Source of the DNA: Breoghania corrubedonensis
GTDB taxonomy: Bacteria > Pseudomonadota > Alphaproteobacteria > Rhizobiales > Stappiaceae
Length of the DNA: 64,000 nucleotides
Assembly (NCBI RefSeq): GCF_003053845.1
Contig: NZ_QAYG01000005.1
Span: 124,001 to 188,000, forward strand
Reading direction: 5' to 3'
Part shown: positions 1 through 7,883 of the stretch, in pieces
Layout of the letters: the number at the start of each line of letters is the position of its first letter
How positions within the stretch are numbered: the first letter of the stretch is position 1
Notes under the pieces: model-generated
What the model was told of the DNA's origin: nothing
Database searches by the model: none
Seen by the model: only the letters and a program-made list of their open reading frames with translations
Translations under genes and position numbers: made by a program

Positions 1-2
1 AC

Positions 3-83
3 GGCGAAGCGCCGGAAGGACCGGATGGCACGGGAGAGCCCGGAACGGATGACGCGCCCGGCGGCACGGAGCCGGAAGCCTGA
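3..83 (+). CDS. C-terminal tail of an unidentified protein, cut by the window edge
   Basis: Only the last 26 codons and a TGA stop are present. The visible tail is rich in Gly, Pro, Glu and Asp (it ends GGTEPEA) and looks like a low-complexity, probably disordered C-terminus. No function can be inferred. The frame was chosen because it gives an acidic tail that ends just before a strong rho-independent terminator starting 33 bases later. The other + frames give shorter or Arg-rich reading. Confidence 0.35.
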   Translation, partial: GEAPEGPDGTGEPGTDDAPGGTEPEA

Positions 84-115
84 TCGGGTTTGATCTTTTC
101 CCGAGTTGAACAAAA

Positions 116-152
116 ACAGGGCCGCCCGAACAATCGGGTGGCCCTGTTTGTT
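116..152 (+). terminator. Rho-independent terminator
   Basis: A 13-bp stem (ACAGGGCCGCCCG paired with CGGGTGGCCCTGT, one G-U pair) closes a six-base loop and is followed by TTGTTT. It lies 33 bases after the stop of the partial gene at the window start and would end that transcript. Confidence 0.85.
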
Positions 153-211
153 TCGTCAAGGCGGCAGGGAAGGGCCGTCAGACGGCACGTATCAGGCGCG
201 GATGTCTCGGA

Positions 212-568
212 TCAGCTGTTGGAAGGCTGGCGCTGCAGCACGGAAAGCTGGCGGCCGGTATCGCGGAACTCGACGGTCCGGCTTGGTGCAAGCCGCAGGT
301 CCTGGCGCTTCGACAGGGCCTTCAGGCAGCTCTCGTTCCAGTTGCCCCAGGCCTGACCGGCGCAGGCGTCTTCATAGCCGATCGCGTGCCGGTCACTCTT
401 CATTGGGCTGGCGGAGACGACGTCGCCCGCCCCGGCGGTGCCGAAACTGATGCCGAACAGCGCGAGAAAGAAAACAACCAGCGCGGCGGCGGTGGCGACC
501 GTCAACTCACGCGGGCGGATGCTGAACGGCAAACTCATGTGAAAGGTATCGTGCTCGGTATAGGCCAT
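212..568 (-). CDS. Small single-pass membrane or secreted protein, function unknown
   Basis: 118 aa, not recognised. The start at 568 (MAYTEHDT) was chosen because AGGGAAAAG lies just upstream. An in-frame start 18 codons earlier lacks a comparable site. Residues about 20-48 form a hydrophobic segment rich in Ala, Val, Leu and Phe, which could be a signal anchor or an uncleaved signal peptide. The rest is a short periplasmic domain of about 70 residues containing two Cys (in DACAGQAW and NESCLKAL) that could form a disulfide. The tail is polar. It stands alone, convergent with the terminator at its 3' side and divergent from the DUF192 gene. Confidence 0.6.
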   Translation of the reverse strand: MAYTEHDTFHMSLPFSIRPRELTVATAAALVVFFLALFGISFGTAGAGDVVSASPMKSDRHAIGYEDACAGQAWGNWNESCLKALSKRQDLRLAPSRTVEFRDTGRQLSVLQRQPSNS

Positions 569-949
569 GACGTCTTTTCCCTGCTGAGTGCGTGGCCGTT
601 TTCCGGCCTCCTTGGAGATCATAATGCCTTAGAGGTAACCGGAGCGCCGTGACGGGGGTCACACAAAAGCGCCAGGTTTCTGCCGAAAGCACGCCTCCTT
701 TGACAAATAAACGCCACAGCGTGCCCAAGCGTTCCCCGACACGGGGCGACGGGCGGTCCGAGCGGGCCCGGAAAACGTGGCGAAATGTCGGAAAGCGTAT
801 CTGGATCAATATTCTGGATGGATATGTTGAGCCCGATTTGAGGTGCTGGAGCGAGGCGCGACGGGCCGCAGCGACCTGACAGGATGGGCGACGGGGCCGG
901 GAATTCGTGGCATAAGACGATCCGTTCCGCGCGATAGAGGAGTTTGCCG
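569..949. other. Intergenic region between divergent genes (381 nt)
   Basis: No coding potential that I can support. It must hold the promoters for the two divergent neighbours. A TTGACA hexamer is visible at 700-705 but no convincing -10 box sits 16-18 nt downstream, so no promoter is called. Confidence 0.5.
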
Positions 950-1447
950 ATGTTCCGTCCTGCTGACCGGTTTTTCGCCCGGCGCACGTCTTGTTCTCTC
1001 GGCCTGCTGGTGGCGGGCGTGATGGCGCTCGTTCTCGCCCTGGGCGCGGCACAAGGCGTGCAGGCGGGGCAAACCGAACCGCTGACGCTGGTGACCAGCT
1101 CCGGCCGTCACGACTTCCGCGTGGAGGTCGTCGCGACGCCCGCCGATCGCGCGCGCGGCCTGATGTATCGAAAGTCCGTGCCCGATGGCACCGGCATGCT
1201 GTTCGATTTCCAGTACCAGCAACCGGTCTCCTTCTGGATGAAGAACACCTACGTGTCGCTCGACATGATATTCATTCGCGAGAACGGCGCCATCGCGCGC
1301 ATCGCTCAGGACACAACGCCCTTGTCGGAAAAGGTCGTGCCTTCCGGCGTGCCGGTGCGCTACGTGCTGGAAGTGGTTTCCGGCACGGCGAAGCGGCTGG
1401 GGATCCAGCCGGGCGACAAGGTCGAGGGCGCCGGCATCGGCGGCTGA
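950..1447 (+). CDS. DUF192 family secreted protein
   Basis: 165 aa. An N-terminal signal peptide of about 40 residues (Arg-rich start, then a long Leu/Val/Ala core ending near VQAGQ) is followed by a DUF192 domain. The domain is recognisable by the blocks ADRARGLMYR, GMLFDF, the FWMKNT motif and an IARIAQ-T-P-LSE segment. The family is widespread in bacteria and archaea. Its biochemical role is not established, though some members sit near polysaccharide or cold-shock genes. The ATG at 950 is preceded by GAGGAG at a good distance. A TTG two codons upstream is possible but less likely. The gene appears monocistronic and the protein periplasmic. Confidence 0.9.
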   Translation: MFRPADRFFARRTSCSLGLLVAGVMALVLALGAAQGVQAGQTEPLTLVTSSGRHDFRVEVVATPADRARGLMYRKSVPDGTGMLFDFQYQQPVSFWMKNTYVSLDMIFIRENGAIARIAQDTTPLSEKVVPSGVPVRYVLEVVSGTAKRLGIQPGDKVEGAGIGG

Positions 1448-1596
1448 CAGGGCTGCTAGCTGACTGGGCGGCTGAAAGGGGTGGTGGGTCCCGACGGATC
1501 CCTGTTCGACGGCATCCGCTCAGCCCGGCGCGCGGGGCCGTCTCCGTCGCGGGTATCGAAACGTCTGGGAGCGCGGAAACACGCCGCTTCGCCGCC

Positions 1597-4260
1597 TTAC
1601 GACGTCGCTTCCTTGAGGGCGGCCTTCTTTTCCAGCAATCTCATGATACGTGCGGTGACGTCACCGATCTGGTGCTTCGACTTGACCATCGTCAGGTCCA
1701 CCTCGGGATTGTCGACCGTCTCGTCGAGCGCGGTGAGAACGACGATGGCGGTCCGGTCCGGGGCGGGAATGGACTTGATGAGGGCGAGGCCATCCCCCTT
1801 GTGAAGCGCGATGTCGATGATCACGAGGTCGAACGAGCGTTCCCGCAGCTGGCGTCTGGCCTCCTCCAGCGTCGCGACATTGACCAGTTCGATATCATCT
1901 TCCACGGCGGTCCTGAGGACTTCGGCGAAATCGGCGTCGTCTTCGAGATGCAGTCCGATATGTCGGGGAGGTGCGCCGCGCGTATTTCGCTCGCGCCACT
2001 CGATGAGCGGGAACGTGACCCAGAATGTGGTGCCTTCGCCCATGGTGCTGTGGAAGCCGATCGTACCGCCCATGCCCTCCACGAGGCGCTTCGTGATGAT
2101 CAGGCCAAGCCCGGTGCCTGCGCGTTTCGCCGATGAGCCCGTGTTGGCCTGACTGAAGGGCGTGAAAATCTTGTCATGGAAGTCGCGCGGGATGCCTGCG
2201 CCGTGATCGGTGACGAACAGCCGCGCATCCATGCCGACCCGTTCCACGCCCACCTCGACACGTCCATTCTCCCGCGAGAACTTCGCCGCGTTCGAGATCA
2301 GGTTCGCCAGGACCTGTTGCAGTCTGTCCTGATCGACGGGACAGACGAGCGGCTCGCTGGCCATGACGGCTTTCAGCGTGACCTTGCGTTCCTGCGCAAA
2401 CGTCATGTTCATGTCCACCGACTTCCCGATCTCGTCATTCAGATCGCAGCGCGAAAGCTGGAAATTCACCTTCTCGGCCTGCAGCTTCTCGAAGTCGAGG
2501 ATGTCGTTGACGAGAAGGATCAGGCGCGAGGTGTTCTTCTGCGCCATGCTCAGCATTCTTTCGATCTTCTCGGGCCGGGGCTTGGCCATGATCTGATCCA
2601 TCAGCACCAGCGCGCCGCGAATGGACGTCAGCGGCGTTCTCAACTCGTGACTGACGGTTGCCACGAATTCCGTCCGCACCCGTTCGATCTCGCGCCGCTC
2701 GGAGATATCGCGGATCGCGCCGCTCAGCTTCGGCTTGCCTTCGAGGGTCAGGGCGCTGACGCTGATCTCGACGGGCACGCGGCCCCCCCGGGATGTTTTC
2801 ACCTCCAGCTCGCGCATCGTTCCCGGGTGGGCGGGATCTCGCAGGATCTCGCTGATGTCGCCGAATATCTGCGTGTATTGCGACATGTGTTCGGGAAGCA
2901 ATATTTCGACATGCTGGCCGATAACGTCTTGCGCCTCGTAGCCGAACAGCCGTTCACAACTCGGATTGAAGCCCTCGATGATACCGTCCTCGTTGATAAG
3001 GATGAGGCCGTCGGGAGCGTTGTTCACGATGACCTTGGCGCGCGCTTCGCTGTCGATCAGCGCCTGCGTGCGCTGCTGGAAGGACCGCGCAAGGTCGCCG
3101 ATCTCGTCATAGCGCGCCGTCGGCAGTTCGGCGATCAGCTCCTCATCGGAGGATTCGAGAATCATTCTGGTCAGGGAGCCCAGGGGATTTATGAGGCGTC
3201 GTGTCACCAGGACCGCGATCACGCCGAACAGAAACGCCGCGATGACACAGATGGTTATCATCCGGTCCCTGACGACGTTCGCGTAGCCGAGAAGAGCCTC
3301 CGCCGGCATTTGCGTCGCGAAACCGATCTGCGCCGAGTATTGGGAATATTTCCCTGAATCGCGCACGAAATAGGCGATCATGTCGCCGAATTGTATCAGT
3401 CCCTCGCGCTCCTGCGAGGAAAGGACCGCGGAAATGAGCGGCGTCGGGCGATGCGAGGGATCGGAACGCAATTGCAATGTGACGTGTCCGGCGGGCTCGC
3501 CGGGCGCGCGCTGGATGTAGTCCTCTTCGCCACCGTTCACCGCGATCATGAAACTGTGGTCCACCGTACCGCCCATGGCCCATCTGAGCATGGCTTCGTA
3601 ATCGGCGGTGATGACGATGAGGCCGAAACGCCGCCCGCCGGCGTCGTCCACCGGGATCATGCCGCGGACGACCAGCCGCTTCCTGAGTCTGCTGTCGTTG
3701 TCCTCGTATTCGTAGGAAACGTCGGAGAAGGAGACCTGGTTGGAGGGCTGGGCGATGCCGAACTTGAAATAGGGTTCTGCGGCCACTTGTGTGAGTGCCG
3801 TGTTCGGCCGCACGATGGTGCCGCGCCCGATACGTTCGACACGAACGAGTTCCTGTCCCTGATCGGGATAGCCGACGAAGCGGATCTTGAAGTATTCGGG
3901 ATTGCTCTGCAGGACGGCGCGGAATGTCGACTCGAGCCGGGCGCGCAACCGGTTCGTCGTCGACCCGTCGGAAGGGTCGGGACCCGCGCTTTGAAGGCTG
4001 CGGATGATCCCGTCGACCGCCGGGACGCCCGCGAGGGTTCGCAGATTTCTCGCCATCGCGGAATAGATGAGCTCGAAACGCTGGGTCATCAGCCGCGTTT
4101 CAGAGGCGATCGAGTCGACCGCCTGATCCCGTGTAATCTGCCGGATTTCCGAATAGACCAACAGCCCGAGGGTCGCGGTGCTGGCGACAACGCTGAAGCA
4201 GACCAGAAACATGATCCGGTAGGTCAGAGAACCGAAGCGGTAACCCAGTAGCCGTCTCAT
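1597..4260 (-). CDS. Hybrid sensor histidine kinase (dCache-like sensor, HAMP, PAS, HisKA, HATPase_c, receiver)
   Basis: 887 aa from the ATG at 4260; an upstream in-frame TTG at 4338 would add 26 residues with no good ribosome site. TM helices at about 15-37 and 335-354 flank a periplasmic sensor of roughly 290 residues that resembles a double-Cache domain. Then come HAMP (about 355-405), PAS (about 405-520), the phosphoacceptor helix (VSHELRTP, His about 538), the N box (NLISNAAKFS), DHGAGIP and GTGLGL ATP-lid motifs, and a C-terminal receiver with acidic pocket EDD near 773-775, phospho-Asp near 816 (IIDIAL) and a conserved Lys near 860. It therefore autophosphorylates and relays internally. 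No response regulator gene is adjacent, so its output is unknown. The ligand is also unknown; Cache sensors usually bind small metabolites. Confidence 0.9.
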   Translation of the reverse strand: MRRLLGYRFGSLTYRIMFLVCFSVVASTATLGLLVYSEIRQITRDQAVDSIASETRLMTQRFELIYSAMARNLRTLAGVPAVDGIIRSLQSAGPDPSDGSTTNRLRARLESTFRAVLQSNPEYFKIRFVGYPDQGQELVRVERIGRGTIVRPNTALTQVAAEPYFKFGIAQPSNQVSFSDVSYEYEDNDSRLRKRLVVRGMIPVDDAGGRRFGLIVITADYEAMLRWAMGGTVDHSFMIAVNGGEEDYIQRAPGEPAGHVTLQLRSDPSHRPTPLISAVLSSQEREGLIQFGDMIAYFVRDSGKYSQYSAQIGFATQMPAEALLGYANVVRDRMITICVIAAFLFGVIAVLVTRRLINPLGSLTRMILESSDEELIAELPTARYDEIGDLARSFQQRTQALIDSEARAKVIVNNAPDGLILINEDGIIEGFNPSCERLFGYEAQDVIGQHVEILLPEHMSQYTQIFGDISEILRDPAHPGTMRELEVKTSRGGRVPVEISVSALTLEGKPKLSGAIRDISERREIERVRTEFVATVSHELRTPLTSIRGALVLMDQIMAKPRPEKIERMLSMAQKNTSRLILLVNDILDFEKLQAEKVNFQLSRCDLNDEIGKSVDMNMTFAQERKVTLKAVMASEPLVCPVDQDRLQQVLANLISNAAKFSRENGRVEVGVERVGMDARLFVTDHGAGIPRDFHDKIFTPFSQANTGSSAKRAGTGLGLIITKRLVEGMGGTIGFHSTMGEGTTFWVTFPLIEWRERNTRGAPPRHIGLHLEDDADFAEVLRTAVEDDIELVNVATLEEARRQLRERSFDLVIIDIALHKGDGLALIKSIPAPDRTAIVVLTALDETVDNPEVDLTMVKSKHQIGDVTARIMRLLEKKAALKEATS

Positions 4261-4612
4261 TGTCTCGCCCGGATAAGGAGCTGAAACAGGAACAGCTCCG
4301 AATATGCGAAAGAATCGAACCACTAAGACATATATCAAATATACGATCTGAGTTGGTAATTATTCGTGCTGAAATCGCTATGGAAACTACTGAGACAAAG
4401 GTGCGTATTCGGTTGGATTGTTCAATTCATCCGTCTGTTTGACTGTCGGGACGCTCGATCGAAGCCGCGACAGCGACGGAAGGAGGGCACTCGCGCCGAT
4501 CGCTCCTTGTTGGGCGGGGGAGCGGCGCGCGACGCGGGAGGGTCTGGCGAGTGCGGATGGCGCGCGAATGGCACAGGCCTATCGGGAATTCAGCGCTATG
4601 AAATTGGATTTT
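4261..4612. other. Intergenic region upstream of the hybrid kinase (352 nt)
   Basis: No gene is supported. The first 150 nt next to the kinase start are clearly less GC-rich than the surroundings (for example around 4320-4440), as expected for a promoter region. No specific -35/-10 pair stands out. Confidence 0.4.
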
Positions 4613-4689
<77 letters not shown>

Positions 4690-4808
4690 GGTTTGGCGGC
4701 GCAGGAACCCTGCGCTTCCGGCAAAGGTGCCACATGTGTGCGGCAAAGTCTTGCGCCTGAGGGGCGCCGGCAGTTGGCGCCACCGGAGACGTCCGGCGGC
4801 ACGCAGGA

Positions 4809-5114
4809 TCAGTGCGTCCAGGGGGTGGCGCGGTCGAAACGGAAATTGTCGGCGTAGGCCATCGGCCGCGTCTTGCGCTCGTGCGCCTCGCTCACCCGGT
4901 AGGGAATGCCCTGCGCCTTGGCATAGGCGACCGCTTCCTCGCAGGTCTCGAAGAAAAGGCGGATCTGGCCCTTCATGTCGACCGACGACGTGTAGCCCAT
5001 CAGCGGCTCGATCTCGCGGGGGCTCTCCGGCTCGTAGTCGAGCGCCCAGCGCTTTGTCTTCGCCTTGCCGGACTGCATCGCCGTTTTGGCGGGACGATAG
5101 ATGCGTGCGACCAT
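4809..5114 (-). CDS. NADH-ubiquinone oxidoreductase accessory subunit, NDUFS4-like (ETC complex I subunit)
   Basis: 101 aa. It matches the small alphaproteobacterial homologues of the mitochondrial 18-kDa/NDUFS4 accessory subunit. Markers are the N-terminal VARIYRPAK-TAMQSG segment, the WALDYEP block, the MGYTSS-D motif and the C-terminal NFRFDR-TPWTH. In mitochondria this subunit stabilises the N-module of complex I at the cytosolic or matrix arm; in alphaproteobacteria it is a known accessory subunit. The start at 5114 is preceded by GGAG at a suitable distance; MMIGEESE at 5144 is the alternative. It lies between tRNA-Arg and tRNA-Pro on the same strand, away from the nuo operon, as is usual. 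Confidence 0.9.
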   Translation of the reverse strand: MVARIYRPAKTAMQSGKAKTKRWALDYEPESPREIEPLMGYTSSVDMKGQIRLFFETCEEAVAYAKAQGIPYRVSEAHERKTRPMAYADNFRFDRATPWTH

Positions 5115-5229
5115 GACCGTCTCCGATTCTTCGCCAATCATCATATGGTAGCCGCCGTTTCGAACGGCCGCCTCCGCAGTTCTCTTCCGGCAGAGGCCCG
5201 CATGATATCAGGCCTCTTTCGAAAGAAAA

Positions 5230-5306
5230 TGGTCGGGGCAGCAGGATTTGAACCTGCGACCCCCTGGTCCCAAACCAGGTGCGCTACCAGACTGCGCCAT
5301 GCCCCG
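5230..5306 (-). tRNA. tRNA-Pro (anticodon TGG)
   Basis: On the minus strand there is an acceptor stem CGGGGCA/TGCCCCG, a D arm with GGCGCAGTCTGGTAGCGC, an anticodon stem CCTGG/CCAGG around loop TTTGGGA, a T arm with GGTTCAAATCC, discriminator A and an encoded CCA (5230-5232). The anticodon TGG reads CCN proline codons. Confidence 0.97.
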
Positions 5307-5556
5307 AGCGGCGGATCGTGCGGCGGATCCGCGAGCGTTGGATACACGACAAAAGCCGGGCCCGGCAAGCGGATATCGAGGAGGCCGGTAATCGCGCACC
5401 GCGGACGGTGTCCGTGTCAAACTGCAATGCCGCGCGAAATGCGCCGTGCCATTTACTCCGGCGAAAGCATACCGAACTGTTACAGGCGCGCGAAGCGGCG
5501 CAACATGCTAGAATTTCGACCAATTTCGGGATACGGCGGTAACAAGGGGCAACAAT

Positions 5557-6675
5557 ATGCCGGTGGCGAAACTGGTGGAACTGGCGCGCGACCGCAGCGC
5601 CAAGGGCAGGACCGCGCTGGTCAAGGCGATTTCCGAGGTGTTTTTCCGGGAAACCCATATTCCAGGCGACATCGAGAAACGTCTGTTCGGCGACGTCGTC
5701 GCGAAGATTCTCGATCAGGTCGCGGATGAGATTCGCGCCGATATTGCGGACCAGATTGCACGCTCCGAACATGTCGACCGTGATCTCGTGCTGGCTTTGG
5801 CCAATGACGACGCCGTCGTGGCGACGCCCATTCTCCAGATGTCGCCGCTGCTGCGTGACGACGACCTTGCCGAAATCGCGCGTGTGCGCGGCGAAAGCCA
5901 CCGCATTGCGATTGCCGGGCGACCGGCGATCGGCGAGGCGGTGACGGACGTACTGGCGCAGGTCGGCGGCGCCGATGTGCTGCGCAAGATTGCCGGCAAT
6001 CGCGGTGCGCGGTTCTCCATGGCCGGCCTCGGCCATCTGCTCAACAGGGGCGGCGAGGACCCGCAGGTTCAAAAGGGCCTCGCCGAGCGCGGCCGCGACG
6101 AGAAGGAGTTCGGCCACCGTCTGCAATCCTCGCTGACCGACGAGTTGCGCGCGCGGCTTGGCGCCTTCGCCTCGCTTGTGGAAGAGGGACGCTTCGAGGA
6201 GGCAGTGCGCCGGGCCTCGGGGATGATCGAGGTGGGGATGAAGGAAAGCGCTCACCGTCAGCTTGAGCGCAACGCCCTTTACGACGCGGTGCGCGACGGC
6301 CGGCGGACACTCGATTCGGTCATCAGCGAACTGGCCATGGAAGACCGGCTCAGCGATGGCATCTGGTTGCTCGCGATGCTGCTGCGGCTCGACGAGACGA
6401 CGCTGAAGCGCTCGTTGTTGCACAGCGACATGTCTTCCGTCGTCGTGCTTTGCCGGGCGACCAGCATGGGCATGCAGGGCTTTTGCGCCTTCTGCCGGCT
6501 TATCTGCAAGCGCGTCGGCCGCCCCGAGAGCGAGGCGAACGCCTTGTCCGAGGATTTCGGCCGGACCCGGCAGGAAGATGCCCGACGCACCGTGCTGATG
6601 ATCCGCGAAGCCCAGCGTTCGCAGATCGCCTCAAAGGCCGCGTCCGCGCAATCCTCCGATACGGTCGCCGCCTGA
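5557..6675 (+). CDS. DUF2336 domain-containing protein
   Basis: 372 aa and almost entirely alpha-helical. It has HEAT-like charged and Leu-rich repeats over the first 230 residues, for example VFFRETHIPGDIEKRLFGDVV and the segments around ALANDDAVVATPIL. The architecture and length match DUF2336 proteins, which are common in Hyphomicrobiales and Rhodospirillales and have no assigned biochemical function. There is no signal peptide or membrane segment, so it is cytosolic. The ATG at 5557 follows AAGGGGC. The gene is monocistronic and is convergent with the phosphodiesterase, sharing a hairpin at its 3' end. Confidence 0.85.
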   Translation: MPVAKLVELARDRSAKGRTALVKAISEVFFRETHIPGDIEKRLFGDVVAKILDQVADEIRADIADQIARSEHVDRDLVLALANDDAVVATPILQMSPLLRDDDLAEIARVRGESHRIAIAGRPAIGEAVTDVLAQVGGADVLRKIAGNRGARFSMAGLGHLLNRGGEDPQVQKGLAERGRDEKEFGHRLQSSLTDELRARLGAFASLVEEGRFEEAVRRASGMIEVGMKESAHRQLERNALYDAVRDGRRTLDSVISELAMEDRLSDGIWLLAMLLRLDETTLKRSLLHSDMSSVVVLCRATSMGMQGFCAFCRLICKRVGRPESEANALSEDFGRTRQEDARRTVLMIREAQRSQIASKAASAQSSDTVAA

Positions 6676-6725
6676 GCCGCCCGGTTCGCGCGTTTGCCCG
6701 AAGTCCGCGCGCCGGCCCCGGGAAA

Positions 6726-6749
6726 AGGGATGGCCTTTCGGCCGTCCCT
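6726..6749 (-). terminator. Intrinsic terminator of the phosphodiesterase gene
   Basis: A 10-bp stem (AGGGATGGCC with GGCCGTCCCT, one G-U) closes a TTTC tetraloop. On the minus strand it is followed by a short U run (AAAA at 6723-6726 on the + strand). Its first base touches the stop codon of the minus-strand gene. It may also stop + strand transcripts from the DUF2336 gene. Confidence 0.7.
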
Positions 6750-7582
6750 CAGTAGCCCGGCCAGCTGACGCCTTCGCCCGCCCAGAACGGATACGGACCA
6801 TCGGCCTTTTCGATGTAGGCCGTGTGCGTCACCAGACCCGCCTCGGCACTCCAGTGATGGAGGTAATAGGCCGGCGGCTCGAAGTTGAACTGCGCCGGGG
6901 CGTCCTCATCGAAGGCCAGGACGACCTGGTGCGCGACGCCCGGGGCGATCGTGACGATCCGCCCCCCGCACGAGGCGACGATGCCGCGATGGTCGTGGCC
7001 GCAGATGATTCTCTCTACCTGCGAATGCTTGCGCACGATGTCGGCCAGGGCCGCGCCGTCGCGCAGATTGATCGCGTCCATGTGGCGGATGCCGGTGAGG
7101 ACGGGGGGATGGTGAACCGCGATGAGCGTGGGAACCTCGGGCTCCGCGCCGAGCGTTTCGTCGAGCCAGGCGCATTGATCCGCACCGAGCGCCCCGTGCC
7201 CGGCCCCGGGAATGGAGGAATCCAGGGCGATCAGGCGCACGTCGCCGATGCGGGAGGCATAGCGGATGCGATCCGCCGGCCCCTGGTCGAGGCCCGGGTA
7301 GCCGGGAAACGTCGCCTTCAGGTGCGCCGAATCGTCATGGTTGCCGGAAAGCAGATAGACCGGCATCGGCAGGCGCGACAGGATTTCCCGGGCAACGGTG
7401 TATTCGCGCGGATCGCCCTGGTCGGCGATGTCGCCGGTCACGATGACGGCGTCGGGGGCGGGATCGAGCGCCATCAATGCCTGCACGGCCCGTTCGGCGA
7501 GCTTGTTCGTTTCGCTCACCCGGTAGCAGGCGAGACCACGCGGCTTCAGGTGCAGGTCGGAGATCTGGGCAATCAGGGTCAT
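6749..7582 (-). CDS. Calcineurin-like metallophosphoesterase, CpdA/cyclic-nucleotide phosphodiesterase family
   Basis: 277 aa. All five family motifs are present: ISDLHL (Asp9, His11), GDIAD (Asp51), GNHDD (Asn81-His82-Asp83), HHPP and GHDHR. They build the dinuclear metal site. Family members hydrolyse cyclic nucleotides, or phosphodiester bonds more broadly. The position of HL after the first Asp and the GHDH ending fit the class III (CpdA-type) group, but the substrate cannot be fixed from sequence. The start at 7582 (MTLIAQISDL) places the first motif at the usual distance from the N-terminus; a start 12 codons upstream is possible. The protein is cytosolic, with no operon partner. Confidence 0.88.
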   Translation of the reverse strand: MTLIAQISDLHLKPRGLACYRVSETNKLAERAVQALMALDPAPDAVIVTGDIADQGDPREYTVAREILSRLPMPVYLLSGNHDDSAHLKATFPGYPGLDQGPADRIRYASRIGDVRLIALDSSIPGAGHGALGADQCAWLDETLGAEPEVPTLIAVHHPPVLTGIRHMDAINLRDGAALADIVRKHSQVERIICGHDHRGIVASCGGRIVTIAPGVAHQVVLAFDEDAPAQFNFEPPAYYLHHWSAEAGLVTHTAYIEKADGPYPFWAGEGVSWPGY

Positions 7583-7883
7583 CTCGGTCTCTATCTTGGT
7601 CGAAAGAAGGTCCGGCATGCGCGGCGCGAAAGGCGTGCACAGAGGAGGCTGGGGCGGGAAGGCGGCACGTCATCATCGAGTTTGCATCATTCGCGGCGAT
7701 GCGCCACCCGGTTAGGCCTCTCGCGTGACGGATGAATGACAGCTCGGCCGGGGAAAAACGGAAGTCGCGCACGGCGCAAGGGGGAGGGCCGGTGAAGCTC
7801 GGAATCGACCTTTGCCGCATCATCCTGTAGGAGAAACGCGTTCCGCCGCCATTGGCGGGCGACCTTTCATCCGGAGCCGGATT
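7583..7883. other. Intergenic region between divergent genes (301 nt)
   Basis: No gene is supported. The region separates the phosphodiesterase from the divergently transcribed glycolipid operon and should carry both promoters. A GGAG ribosome site at 7873-7876 belongs to the TTG start at 7884. Confidence 0.4.
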
